Positions 16,247 to 24,582 of a stretch of 64,000 nt of DNA are shown in pieces. Source of the DNA: JAJPHU01 sp035553375. GTDB lineage: Bacteria > Planctomycetota > Planctomycetia > Gemmatales > Gemmataceae. The position numbers were made by a program, and so were the translations under genes. The stretch is from NCBI GenBank assembly GCA_035553375.1, contig DATNCY010000264.1, forward strand, positions 5,140 to 69,139, in the 5' to 3' direction. Under the pieces are notes generated by a model, which worked only from the letters and a program-made list of their open reading frames with translations, did not search any database and was not told where the DNA came from. The stretch's first letter is position 1. The number at the start of each line of letters is the position of its first letter.

Positions 16247-16945
16247 ATGCTCACAGAAGCTCAGCTCAAATTATGGGAGGCTTACCAGCACGCCGAAGGT
16301 CGTGATCCGCGCGCCAAGAAATTGCTGGCCCTTGAGTCGTTTCTCGTATCGCTTTCGGCTTCAACTCAAAGCGAGTGGTTCCCGTGGGCGAGATCGCTCG
16401 CCGAGCGGGTTGTAGACGGCGGCGAAAAGCTCATACTTCGGAGGCCACTTTTTGAGAGGGCCGTCTTTCCTGCATTACTCACAGGTTTTCGCGCTGGTCT
16501 TCCTGGTTGCGCACGTTGGCTGGCTGGACTCTCTCAACACTTGTTGAATGACCGAGGGGAGTGCAGCGAGCAACTCCCTCTCGAAGCAAGAACGGAATGG
16601 GAGCTGCTTCGAGAGGCACTCCGCCGTGACCCGGCAGATCGATTATCCAGGCGGCGACTAATCGACAAAATGGCAGGACGGTTGCGGTTCTCTCTGCATG
16701 AAATCCCAGCCGGGGTGCTTTACGGTATGGACGGTGCCTCGCCGGAGCAATGCGTGGAACTTGAGCAAGAACTGGAAATATTCAGTCGGCTCGCGGAGGA
16801 GGAAAATCTGGAGCAGGATTACCGTGAATTGATACAGAGTTGTCGCCTGCACTTCTCAGCGTATCGGGATTACCTTCTACACCGAGTTCGGGATTGCAGC
16901 TATGAACAATATCTTGCCCAAAAGCAGGCACAGGGCCGGAAATAA
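16247..16945 (+). CDS. Hypothetical helical protein
   Basis: A 232-residue protein I do not recognise. It is rich in charged and leucine residues with a helical pattern throughout, has cysteines at several positions, and shows no transmembrane segment from this start. GAAGG precedes the ATG at 16247. An upstream in-frame ATG at 16187 overlaps the regulator stop (ATGA) and would add a hydrophobic 20-residue leader, so an exported form cannot be excluded. The gene follows the SufR-like regulator on the same strand and may be co-transcribed. Its codon use is more AT-rich than its neighbours, which hints at transfer. Confidence 0.65.
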   Translation: MLTEAQLKLWEAYQHAEGRDPRAKKLLALESFLVSLSASTQSEWFPWARSLAERVVDGGEKLILRRPLFERAVFPALLTGFRAGLPGCARWLAGLSQHLLNDRGECSEQLPLEARTEWELLREALRRDPADRLSRRRLIDKMAGRLRFSLHEIPAGVLYGMDGASPEQCVELEQELEIFSRLAEEENLEQDYRELIQSCRLHFSAYRDYLLHRVRDCSYEQYLAQKQAQGRK

Positions 16946-16955
16946 TCAACACTAT

Positions 16956-17243
16956 CTATGCCAGCGCGGCCGCCACCATTTCCGGATTCGCCGCCGCCAC
17001 CTTCAGCAAGGCGCGAGCCGGTCCCTCCGGCCGTCGCCGTCCCTGCTCCCAATTCCGCAGTGTCGCCACGCTCACGCCGATCAGACGCGCGAACTCCGCT
17101 TGTGACTTCCCTAACTGTCGCCGAATCGACTTCACGTCCACCGGGGCGAATTCCGTAACACGGCTCGCCTTCGCTTCACCGCGCCGGATGCGTCCAGCTT
17201 CACCTACACTGGCCACCAGATTATCGAAGTCTTTCTTCTTCAT
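16956..17243 (-). CDS. HigA/NadS-type XRE antitoxin-like protein
   Basis: A 95-residue helix-turn-helix protein. The XRE domain is at about 40-80 (SIRRQLGKSQAEFARLIG, then VSVATLRNWEQGRRRPEG), followed by PARALLKVAAANPEMV. This is the common antitoxin of type II HigBA/NadST-like systems. GAGGAG lies before the ATG at 17243. A complete toxin gene is absent; only a possible relic of its C-terminus overlaps the start. The antitoxin may now be an orphan autoregulator. Confidence 0.8.
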   Translation of the reverse strand: MKKKDFDNLVASVGEAGRIRRGEAKASRVTEFAPVDVKSIRRQLGKSQAEFARLIGVSVATLRNWEQGRRRPEGPARALLKVAAANPEMVAAALA

Positions 17244-17305
17244 CCGAACTCCTCGCGAACCAGGCGAGTCAGAATCTTGCGCTATTGGTCTGCAAGGGCG
17301 CAAGC
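17240..17305 (-). pseudogene. Possible relic of RelE/HigB-type toxin C-terminus
   Basis: In the frame one base off from the antitoxin, minus-strand translation gives ALADQ, a stop, then RKILTRLVREEFG and a stop overlapping the antitoxin ATG (ATGA). That ending and the overlap are how toxin genes of this family usually end upstream of their antitoxin. The upstream part is missing because nirB ends at 17322. The call depends on a short sequence. Confidence 0.3.
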
Positions 17306-17321
17306 CGGTGAACACTCACCC

Positions 17322-20300
17322 TCAGAATTGCTCCGCATTTGGGTCCGCCGGCAGCAATTCCGGCACCTTCGCCTTGCGGTGCGTCCATACCTTTTTCGGT
17401 GCGCTGTTCGTGGTATGACAGGAGCCGTTGCACGTCTTCTCCGTCGCCAGTGCCGCGTCGAGTTCCTCCACCGGCGGCAGTTGCAGATACACGTCGTCGC
17501 CGTCGATCTTCACCGGGAAGACACGCACGGAGTAATCCTCACCGCTCAGACATGTTCCCGTCTCCAGCGAGAACGTCTTTTTGTGTACCGGACAGGCAAC
17601 TTTCGGTTTACCGTGCTGATCGCCGAGCATACCGCGCGACAGAACGAACTCGCGTCGATGCGGGCACATATTCTGTGACGCATACCACTCGCCGCGGCTG
17701 GCGAAGTGAAACACTGCAATCTGCGTTTTGCCGTACTTGATCGCCGCGCCGCCATCCTGCGGGAAATCCCATACCTTGCCGGCCAGCACCCAGGAGTCAG
17801 GAGTCAGGAGACAGGAGTCAGGAGTCAGGAGATCCGAATCTGATTCCTGACTCCTGATTCCTGACTCCTGATTCCTGTCTCCTGATTCCTGACTCCCGAT
17901 TCCTGACTCCTGATTCCTGACTCCTGATTCGCGGAGCGTTACCTCGCTCACCGGAATGAACGACGTGGTCCAGTCCGTTGGCCGCTGCTGCTCGCGCTGC
18001 GGCACGAACTCGATGGTTGGCTCCGTCTCGTCGGTGTTGATGAACTGCTTGAACAAGCGGCGTTTCACCGGATCGTTGACGACTTCAGTCCACTCGCATT
18101 TGTAGCTGTCCACGAGGAATTGCATCTGCTTTTCCAGTCCGTCGCCGATGCCCAGACCGTCGTCGATGATTATTTCGCGCAACCGTTCGATGCCGCCGTC
18201 CATTTTTTCAAGCCAAACGGAAGTGCGCATCAGCCGGTCGGCCGTCTGGATGTAGTACATCAGAAAGCGATCGATGTACTTGATGCAGGTTTCGGAGTCG
18301 AGGTCGGCGGCGAGCAAGTCGGCATGGCGTGGCTTGGCGCCGCCGTTGCCGCACACGTAGAGATTCCAGCCCTTCTCCGTGGCGATGATGCCGAAGTCCT
18401 TGCTTTGCGCCTCGGCACATTCGCGGATACAGCCGGATACCGCCGCCTTGATCTTGTGCGGCGAACGAATGCCCTTGTAACGATTCTCGACGCGGATGGC
18501 GAAGCCGACCGAATCTTGCACGCCATAACGACACCACGTTGTACCGACGCAACTCTTCACCGTGCGCAGTGCCTTGCCGTAAGCGTGGCCGCTCTCGAAG
18601 CCGGCGCGAATCAGTTTCTCCCAGATGTCCGGCAGCAGATGCACGGGGGCACCGAACAAATCGATGCGCTGGCCACCGGTGATTTTCGTGTACAGGCCGT
18701 ATTCCTTCGCCACCTGACCGAGAACGATGAGCTTATCGGGCGTGATTTCGCCGCCCGGCACGCGCGGTACCACGGAGTAGGTGCCGCCGCGCTGGAGATT
18801 GGCTAAAAAGCGATCGTTTGTATCCTGTATTGTCGTGTGTTCGACGATATTGTCATTCCACAGGCTGGCGAGAATGGAGGCGACGGCGGGCTTGCAGATC
18901 TCGCAACCCTGCCCTCGACCGTGGGCGCGGATCAATTCCTCGAACGATTGGATGCGCTTGATTTTGATGATCTCGAATAGTTCCTGGCGCGTGCAGGCGA
19001 AATGCTCACAGAGGGAATTGTTGACCTTCTTGCCGGCAGCCTTGATGGCGGCCTTGAACAGATCGGTGACGAGCGGCACACAACCGCCGCAGCCGGTGCC
19101 GGCCTTGGTACACAGCTTGATTTCCTCGACGGAAGTGAGATTTTTATCGCGGATGGCGTCGCAAATCTGCCCCTTGCTTACATTATTACATGAACATATT
19201 TGCGTATCATTGGCAATGGTCGTGATGGTCGCGCCGGCGCTCTTGGCGTCGCCCTTGCCGAGCAGTACCTCGCTCGGCGACATCGGCAGCGGTTGATCGC
19301 TCTTGGCCAGCATCGACCACGCGCCATACTCCGAGGCGTCGCCAACCAGAATGCCGCCCAGCAGCCGCGTGCCGTCGAGACTGAACAACAGCTTCTTGTA
19401 CGCGCCCTTAAACGGATCTTCATAGGTGATTGCTCGTGCCCCTTCACCCCCTGACCCTCTCCCCCCTTGGGGGGAGAGGGGTTGGGGTGAGGGGGCATCG
19501 GCGAAGGCGTTGCCGAAACTGGCCACATCCACGCCCATTAACTTCAGCTTGGTGGACATATCCGCGCCTTTGAAACGGCGCTCTTCGCCGATGATGTTGG
19601 CGGCGGCAATCTCCGCCATTTCGTAGCCGGGCGCAACGAGACCATAAATCATGCCGCCGTACAGCGTGACTTCGCCGATGGCGAAGATGTTCGGGTCGGA
19701 CGTGCGCAACTGGTCATCGACGACGACACCGCCGCGCGGCCCGACTGTCAGGCCGCAGGCGCGGGCCAGATCGTCACGCGGCTTGATGCCGGCCGAGACG
19801 ACGATCATTTTCACATCCAGTTCGCCACCGTCGGCGAAGGACATGCCCTCGACCTTGCCGTTGCCGAGGATTTCCTTGGTGTTCTTGTTGAGATGAACCT
19901 GCACGCCGAGCGCGTTGATTTTGCCGACGAGTACCTTGGAGCCGGCGTCGTCGATTTGGCGCGGCATCAGACGCGGAGCGAACTCGACAACATGCGTCTC
20001 CAATCCGAGATCATAGGCAGCCTTGGCCGCTTCCAGACCGAGCAGCCCGCCGCCGATGACCGCCGCTTTGCGGATCGATCCACCATAAGCGATGATGCGT
20101 TCGAGATCCTCGATGGTGCGATAAACGAAAACGCCTTTCTTATCGATACCCGGCACGGGCGGCACGAAGGGCGCCGAGCCGGTCGCCAACACGACAAAAT
20201 CGTAGGCAACCTCGCGTCCGCCGGCGGAGCGCACCACGCGATTGTCGCGATCGATCTCCGTGGCCCGATCGCCGACGAACAGTTCGATGCCGTTATCTTC

Positions 20301-20516
20301 GTACCATTGCGGAGTTGTCAGAGCGAGTTTATCGACTTGTCGATGGCCAAAATATTTCGTGAGATTGACGCGATCATAGGCGGGTCGCGGCTCCTCGCAA
20401 AAGGTGACGATCCGGTAGCCGCGTCCGGCGTCGAACTCGCGAAGGCGTTCGCAGAAGCGATGCCCCACCATGCCGTTGCCGACGACCACCACTGTCTTCG
20501 GTCGCTTACGAATCAC
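17322..20516 (-). CDS. nirB: Assimilatory nitrite reductase NirB fused to Rieske NirD-like domain
   Basis: A 1064-residue enzyme reducing nitrite to ammonium with NAD(P)H. In order: FAD domain (VVVVGNGMVG), NAD site (VIGGGLLGLEAA), two BFD-like [2Fe-2S] modules (CSCNN with GTGCGGC; CEHFAC with GCEICKP), siroheme/[4Fe-4S] ligands (Cys656, Cys662, Cys696, Cys700), and a C-terminal Rieske-like domain with CPHR and CPVH. NirB and NirD are usually separate proteins, and enterobacterial NirD lacks the Cys/His ligands that are present here. Two in-frame repeat inserts sit at about residues 342-358 and 862-909, in linkers. The start is a GTG at 20516 preceded by GGAGAG. No nitrate reductase or transporter is adjacent. 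Confidence 0.92.
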   Translation of the reverse strand: MIRKRPKTVVVVGNGMVGHRFCERLREFDAGRGYRIVTFCEEPRPAYDRVNLTKYFGHRQVDKLALTTPQWYEDNGIELFVGDRATEIDRDNRVVRSAGGREVAYDFVVLATGSAPFVPPVPGIDKKGVFVYRTIEDLERIIAYGGSIRKAAVIGGGLLGLEAAKAAYDLGLETHVVEFAPRLMPRQIDDAGSKVLVGKINALGVQVHLNKNTKEILGNGKVEGMSFADGGELDVKMIVVSAGIKPRDDLARACGLTVGPRGGVVVDDQLRTSDPNIFAIGEVTLYGGMIYGLVAPGYEMAEIAAANIIGEERRFKGADMSTKLKLMGVDVASFGNAFADAPSPQPLSPQGGRGSGGEGARAITYEDPFKGAYKKLLFSLDGTRLLGGILVGDASEYGAWSMLAKSDQPLPMSPSEVLLGKGDAKSAGATITTIANDTQICSCNNVSKGQICDAIRDKNLTSVEEIKLCTKAGTGCGGCVPLVTDLFKAAIKAAGKKVNNSLCEHFACTRQELFEIIKIKRIQSFEELIRAHGRGQGCEICKPAVASILASLWNDNIVEHTTIQDTNDRFLANLQRGGTYSVVPRVPGGEITPDKLIVLGQVAKEYGLYTKITGGQRIDLFGAPVHLLPDIWEKLIRAGFESGHAYGKALRTVKSCVGTTWCRYGVQDSVGFAIRVENRYKGIRSPHKIKAAVSGCIRECAEAQSKDFGIIATEKGWNLYVCGNGGAKPRHADLLAADLDSETCIKYIDRFLMYYIQTADRLMRTSVWLEKMDGGIERLREIIIDDGLGIGDGLEKQMQFLVDSYKCEWTEVVNDPVKRRLFKQFINTDETEPTIEFVPQREQQRPTDWTTSFIPVSEVTLRESGVRNQESGIGSQESGDRNQESGIRSQESDSDLLTPDSCLLTPDSWVLAGKVWDFPQDGGAAIKYGKTQIAVFHFASRGEWYASQNMCPHRREFVLSRGMLGDQHGKPKVACPVHKKTFSLETGTCLSGEDYSVRVFPVKIDGDDVYLQLPPVEELDAALATEKTCNGSCHTTNSAPKKVWTHRKAKVPELLPADPNAEQF
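17791..17931. repeat. Palindromic tandem repeat inserted in nirB coding sequence
   Basis: About 140 bp of GGAGTCAGGA-type units, whose left part (17792-17829) is complementary to the right part (17844-17930). It is read in frame as a linker of NQESGIRSQES-like and LLTPDSC repeats between the NirB and Rieske domains. Confidence 0.85.
19443..19492. repeat. CCCTCTCCCCC palindrome inserted in nirB coding sequence
   Basis: A near-perfect palindrome of C- and G-runs (left part around 19445-19467, right part around 19470-19490). It is read in frame as SPQPLSPQGGRGSGGEG near residues 342-358. The same palindrome is a dispersed repeat in many high-GC genomes. Confidence 0.8.
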
Positions 20517-20797
20517 GAGGAATCTCTCCGGCCGTTACGATTGCGAATACTCGGACGGCCCTCGTTTAGCAAATGCGATACCACTTGCGCTGGCGCATGG
20601 TGCGAAGATGGTTAAACACTTGCGATCAAATGAGATAGGAAAGCGCTGATTTCGATGTGCCGGACGAGAGGACGGAAGCGGTGGAGATAGTTCTTTGGGC
20701 AAGAGACGCCCAGAGGCAAGGCATGGTCGCCGGGTGAATGCACCACGCAAACGAAATAGGATAGATTCGCCGGACGAAAATGGATGGCGGTATTTCC

Positions 20798-21448
20798 CGA
20801 CCTGAAAGGTCGTTTCTGGTAGCCCAGGCCAACGGCCTGGGTATTGGGTGTGGATGGGTACGTGGGTATTGTGGGTGTTCGGTTGGTTATTGGGGATCGA
20901 CCATGCCGCAATCGTTGGCCAAGGTTTATTTGCATGTCGTGTTTTCGACCAAACATCGCCAACCGATTTTGGCCGACGAGTGGCGCGATGAATTGTTCCG
21001 CGTGATGGGCGGGGCCACCAACAACCTCGGCTGCCAATCGTTAATCGTCGGCGGCGTGGCCGATCACGTTCATTTGTTGTTGGCCCTGAGTCGAACGATC
21101 ACGATCGCCGATGCCGTCGGAAAGATCAAATCGACATCGTCGTTGTGGGTGAACCAGACGCGCGGTTTGTCGAATGCGTTTCACTGGCAGGGTGGTTATG
21201 GGGCGTTTTCCGTGAGCCAATCGAACGTCGAAGCGGTGCGGGAGTACATCCGCCGGCAGCCGGAACATCACGCGAAGCAATCATTTCAGGACGAGTTGCG
21301 CGAATGGTTGCGGCGATTCGAGATCGAATGGGATGAGAGATATGTTTGGGATTGAACCTCATCCAATGTCCCATCCACACCCAATACCCATCCACACCCA
21401 ATACCCAGGCCGTTGGCCTGGGCTATCAGAAACGACCTTTCAGGTCGG
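20798..21448 (+). mobile_element. REP-associated tyrosine transposase element with terminal inverted repeats
   Basis: A 651-bp unit. Ends at 20798-20859 and 21370-21448 are complementary over about 60 bp. Each end contains two small hairpins (GACCTGAAAGGTC-like, and CCCAGGCC with GGCCTGGG), typical of REP sequences flanking a RAYT. The right end has an internal direct repeat of CATCCACACCCAATACC. Its right edge is six bases from the end of the kinase gene. The gap 20517-20797 to its left holds no gene. Confidence 0.85.
20903..21355 (+). CDS. Y1/RAYT-type transposase (Transposase_17, IS200/REP-associated)
   Basis: A 150-residue HUH single-strand transposase. The HUH motif is in GGVADHVHLLLAL, and the catalytic Tyr is probably in VREYIRRQPEHH. 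The opening SLAKVYLHVVFSTKHRQPIL is characteristic of the family. Such enzymes act on hairpin REP ends, and the gene lies between two hairpin-rich inverted repeats. The frame is intact, so the element may be active. An in-frame extension upstream to 20780 would run into the left repeat, so I start at the ATG 20903. Confidence 0.9.
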   Translation: MPQSLAKVYLHVVFSTKHRQPILADEWRDELFRVMGGATNNLGCQSLIVGGVADHVHLLLALSRTITIADAVGKIKSTSSLWVNQTRGLSNAFHWQGGYGAFSVSQSNVEAVREYIRRQPEHHAKQSFQDELREWLRRFEIEWDERYVWD

Positions 21449-21454
21449 AAAACA

Positions 21455-22774
21455 TTAAAAGTACCAGAACGCCACAACAGCGGTGACGAGGAAAAGCAAG
21501 ACGAAGAACAGCCACTTCAACACTTCCACGCTCGTCGAAGGCGCGATCTCGTCGAGGCTGATGTGCGGTTTGCGCGTGCCGGTCGGCGTTGGTAGAGACA
21601 CGAGCGGTGCCGCCACCTCTTGCCGGAAGCGCTGATGCGCCGGCAACGTGTCTTCGCTTGAGGCGGCCGGCTGGCGCGGCGACGGCGCCTGCGGCACACT
21701 CAGCGGCGCGGCCTCCACCACCATGTCGCGGAACTCCGGATAGCCACGCAGCAACTCGAACGGCCCCACCTTGGTCCGCGCCGCCCGCACGTTGTCGGCA
21801 TCGCCAAGCAGGCCATCCTTGAGCGAACGACGCACCGCCGATACCGTGCCCTTGACCGTGTGCGCCATGCCGGTCTCGTCCTTGTACACCAGATACCACA
21901 AGTCTTGTTGCGGGACATTGACATCCACCGTCGGCAGACGGCGGGTGCTGTGGCCGGTCAGATCCTCGATGAATTCACGACACGACGCCGGCCGTTTGTC
22001 CGGGTCGGCGCTCATCGCTCGTCGAATGGCCCAATCGAGCCGCTCCGATAGCGTCGGCACCAGCTGACGTGGCGGCGTCAGTTCGTTCTGGATCTTCTTC
22101 ATCCAGGCGTCGAGCGGACCGTTCGAGCGGAACGGCAAATCGCCGGTCACCATCTGATAGAGCGTGGCGCCCAGGCTGTAGATGTCGCAACGAATATCGG
22201 CGTTCTTGGCGTTGCGGAACTGTTCGGGAGCCATGAAGTGCGGCGTGCCCAGACCGCGGCCGGTCTTGGTCAGGTTCAGATCGGTTTCCGTTTCCTTGAC
22301 CAAACCGAGGTCCGCGAGTTTGGCGATGCCGTCGGGCGTCACCAGGATGTTATCCGGCTTCACGTCGCGATGAACGAGGTTTTGCTTGTGCGCTCGGTGC
22401 AGCCCCTGGGCCACCTGAGCGATGATGCGGATGGCGTCCGATTCGGTCATCCGTCCTTCGCGTTCCAGCTTCTGGCCCAGTGATTCGCCTTCGACAAACT
22501 CCATGACGAGATACGGCATGTTGCCGTTGTCGCTATAGTCGAGAGCGCGAACGATGTTGGGATGATCGAGCCGGCTGGCGGCCCGGAATTCTTGCTCGAA
22601 GCGCTTCAGCAGGACGGGATTCTGGGCCATGTGCGGCGGCATGATCTTGATGGCGACAATCTGCCCGCTCTCGCGGTGACGGCCTCGATAGATCGCGCCC
22701 ATACCGCCCTCGGCGATCTTCTCCAGAAGATCGTAATTGCCGACGGACTTCGCGGTGTCGAGCCCCATCCTCAT
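21455..22774 (-). CDS. Ser/Thr protein kinase with C-terminal membrane anchor
   Basis: A 439-residue eukaryotic-like kinase. Glycine loop IAEGGMGAIYRG (about 20-31), catalytic Lys in VAIKIM, HRDVKPDN, and DLG in place of DFG in LADLGLVKET; the APE motif is in HFMAPEQF. After the kinase domain is a region of about 90 residues (DLWYLVYKDETGMAHTVKG, a GYF_2-like fold is possible), then a Pro-rich linker, and the last 20 residues form one transmembrane helix (WLFFVLLFLVTAVVAFW). So the kinase faces the cytoplasm with essentially no exterior domain. Substrates are unknown. The REP element ends six bases downstream. Confidence 0.9.
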   Translation of the reverse strand: MRMGLDTAKSVGNYDLLEKIAEGGMGAIYRGRHRESGQIVAIKIMPPHMAQNPVLLKRFEQEFRAASRLDHPNIVRALDYSDNGNMPYLVMEFVEGESLGQKLEREGRMTESDAIRIIAQVAQGLHRAHKQNLVHRDVKPDNILVTPDGIAKLADLGLVKETETDLNLTKTGRGLGTPHFMAPEQFRNAKNADIRCDIYSLGATLYQMVTGDLPFRSNGPLDAWMKKIQNELTPPRQLVPTLSERLDWAIRRAMSADPDKRPASCREFIEDLTGHSTRRLPTVDVNVPQQDLWYLVYKDETGMAHTVKGTVSAVRRSLKDGLLGDADNVRAARTKVGPFELLRGYPEFRDMVVEAAPLSVPQAPSPRQPAASSEDTLPAHQRFRQEVAAPLVSLPTPTGTRKPHISLDEIAPSTSVEVLKWLFFVLLFLVTAVVAFWYF

Positions 22775-22809
22775 CGATTCTCCACAGTCCTTAACGGCTG
22801 AAAAAGAAT

Positions 22810-22884
22810 GGCGAACGGCCGGCGTAAGTCGGCTGGTATAGGCTCCATCAGGCTCTACCAGCCGGCTTACGCCGGCCGTTCGCC
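22810..22884. repeat. Inverted repeat, 29-bp arms, in a 446-bp gap
   Basis: Arms at 22810-22838 and 22856-22884 pair with one mismatch around 17 bases. It lies between the divergent kinase and coiled-coil genes. The remainder of the gap 22775-23220 holds no gene I can support; it is more AT-rich at 22920-23000 and probably contains the promoter of the downstream gene. Confidence 0.85.
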
Positions 22885-23220
22885 CATAAAGTTATCAGCC
22901 CGCAGCGCAAACAAGGAAGCCCCTTGCTATCGAGTAATTCTATCTTGCTTCCAGAACCCACGCATGGCAAATCTTTGGGAAAACAACGAATAGGTCGATT
23001 AGGGCAACACGAACGATTCTCCGCAAACAAGCAATCGGGCCATTTATTCCCCCGGTTCGGAACGTCTGGGTAAAACGGGCGTCTTCTGCCTTTTATGCCG
23101 GCAACAGGGGCAAAACGGATAAATTCCACTGGCGTTGGCCGCGCCGATCCGTCACAATCAATTCAGCTATTCCGATGCGTTTCGCCTGGCCCATTGAGGC
23201 ATTCTTCCGGGATTCGCACC

Positions 23221-24492
23221 ATGTCGTTATTCGGAAAAATTCTGGCGATCTTCAATATCTTCGCCGTTTTCGGGGCCGTCGCGCTGATCGGCATGGATTA
23301 CGCCAAGCGTCGCTCCTGGGAATACGCGGTCTTCCGGCAAGAATTGATGATAAACGGTTTGCCGCTCGATGACGAAGAGCGCAACGAACAAGGCCGGCTC
23401 CTCATCGAGAATATCGGCCCGCAGACGCAGAAAGATTTGTTCGGCGGCAACGCCCCCGTGACGACGCAGACGGCCGAGGTTCAGCGCGTGCAGAGCAATC
23501 TGAAAGGCAAGATTCAGGGTGCCGGCGATAAAAAGAAGCAAATTTATCTCACGGCCCGCGTTCTAATGCCCCTGGCCGTCAGCAATGAGCAGCGGGCGCG
23601 GATGATCGCCTACACGACCTATCTGCGCGACGATAAATCGTTCGACCGGCTGAAAAAGATGTTCACCGCTGCGGATCGGGTGGCGAGCCAGCCGCCCAAG
23701 GACGCCAAGCGGGTCAAGTCGTATGAGGAAGCATTCAACGACACCCTCGCCACCCAGTACACCGAGCCGGCTGGTCCCCTGGCCGAGGCGTATCTGGTGG
23801 CCAAGAAAGCCGACCCCAATGCGATGGTGGACAAGGCGCTGGACCAGTCGCTCGATGCGCAGCTGACGCAGTTGCAAGGACAATTCGAGCAGGCGTTCAG
23901 GGAAGCTTTGGAACGCAAGCCCCCCAAGGAGGGCATAAAGTCCGATCCGCCGTCGATGCGCAAGCGAGCCATCGCTCATTTGCTGTTCAATTTGATTGAT
24001 GTCTTGCCGAATGAAGCGCCGGGCGATGCCGCGCCGAAACTCGAACAGAACCCCGAGTACAAGCGTTATCTCCTGGTGGTCGGCGTGCGAGCCGCCGCGG
24101 ATGCCATCACCGGCGAGGCCAATCTCCTGAAAGACATCGCCGACGAAGTGGCGCTCGAACGTCTGCGCGAACGCAGCGTGTTCGCGCTGGAACATCACAA
24201 GGCCGTCGAGATGGTCCAGGATAAGGCGGTCGAGGTCGAGATGCACGGCCTTGTGTATGCTCTCAAGCAAAAAGAGTTGGCCGACCATGAGGAGGATCTC
24301 AAGAAACGCCGCCTGGATGTGAAGTCTTACACGGAGGAGTTGACGGACCTTCGGCAGCAGACGGCCACGCATCTGAAGGAATTGCGCACCATGAGCGATG
24401 CGCTGTACAAATTGCGTGTCAAGCTGCGCGATGATACCGCGGAGAACCAGCGCCTTGAGAAACAGATTCGCGTCCTGGAAGAGGGACGTTGA
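23221..24492 (+). CDS. Membrane-anchored coiled-coil protein, first of a paralogous set
   Basis: A 423-residue protein I do not recognise by function. One N-terminal hydrophobic segment (LFGKILAIFNIFAVFGAVALIG) would anchor it in the inner membrane. The rest is charged, with coiled coils at about 330-420. It shares the opening (F)GKIL.FFNL.FS with the next two genes, so the three are probably diverged paralogues. The family appears planctomycete-specific. The ATG at 23221 is the natural start. There is a hairpin repeat after it. Roles such as envelope tethering are only guesses. Confidence 0.75.
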   Translation: MSLFGKILAIFNIFAVFGAVALIGMDYAKRRSWEYAVFRQELMINGLPLDDEERNEQGRLLIENIGPQTQKDLFGGNAPVTTQTAEVQRVQSNLKGKIQGAGDKKKQIYLTARVLMPLAVSNEQRARMIAYTTYLRDDKSFDRLKKMFTAADRVASQPPKDAKRVKSYEEAFNDTLATQYTEPAGPLAEAYLVAKKADPNAMVDKALDQSLDAQLTQLQGQFEQAFREALERKPPKEGIKSDPPSMRKRAIAHLLFNLIDVLPNEAPGDAAPKLEQNPEYKRYLLVVGVRAAADAITGEANLLKDIADEVALERLRERSVFALEHHKAVEMVQDKAVEVEMHGLVYALKQKELADHEEDLKKRRLDVKSYTEELTDLRQQTATHLKELRTMSDALYKLRVKLRDDTAENQRLEKQIRVLEEGR

Positions 24493-24495
24493 GTT

Positions 24496-24551
24496 GACCA
24501 GCCCGGAGCGCCAGCGACGGGTAGACCCGTCGCTGGCGCTCCGGGCTGGTC
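24496..24551. repeat. CCCGGAGCGCCAGCGACGGG hairpin
   Basis: Perfect 27-bp arms at 24496-24522 and 24525-24551 with a two-base loop, between two of the coiled-coil genes. The same core occurs at 46301 and 63249, and half of it within the PSD1 gene at 52988. Confidence 0.9.
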
Positions 24552-24582
24552 AAAACCGATTCGACCAAGAGGACACGGCACC

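Noticed and set aside
17791..17931. Possible CRISPR or minisatellite separate from a gene
   Set aside because: The unit repeat has no spacers and is translated in frame within nirB with intact domains on both sides.
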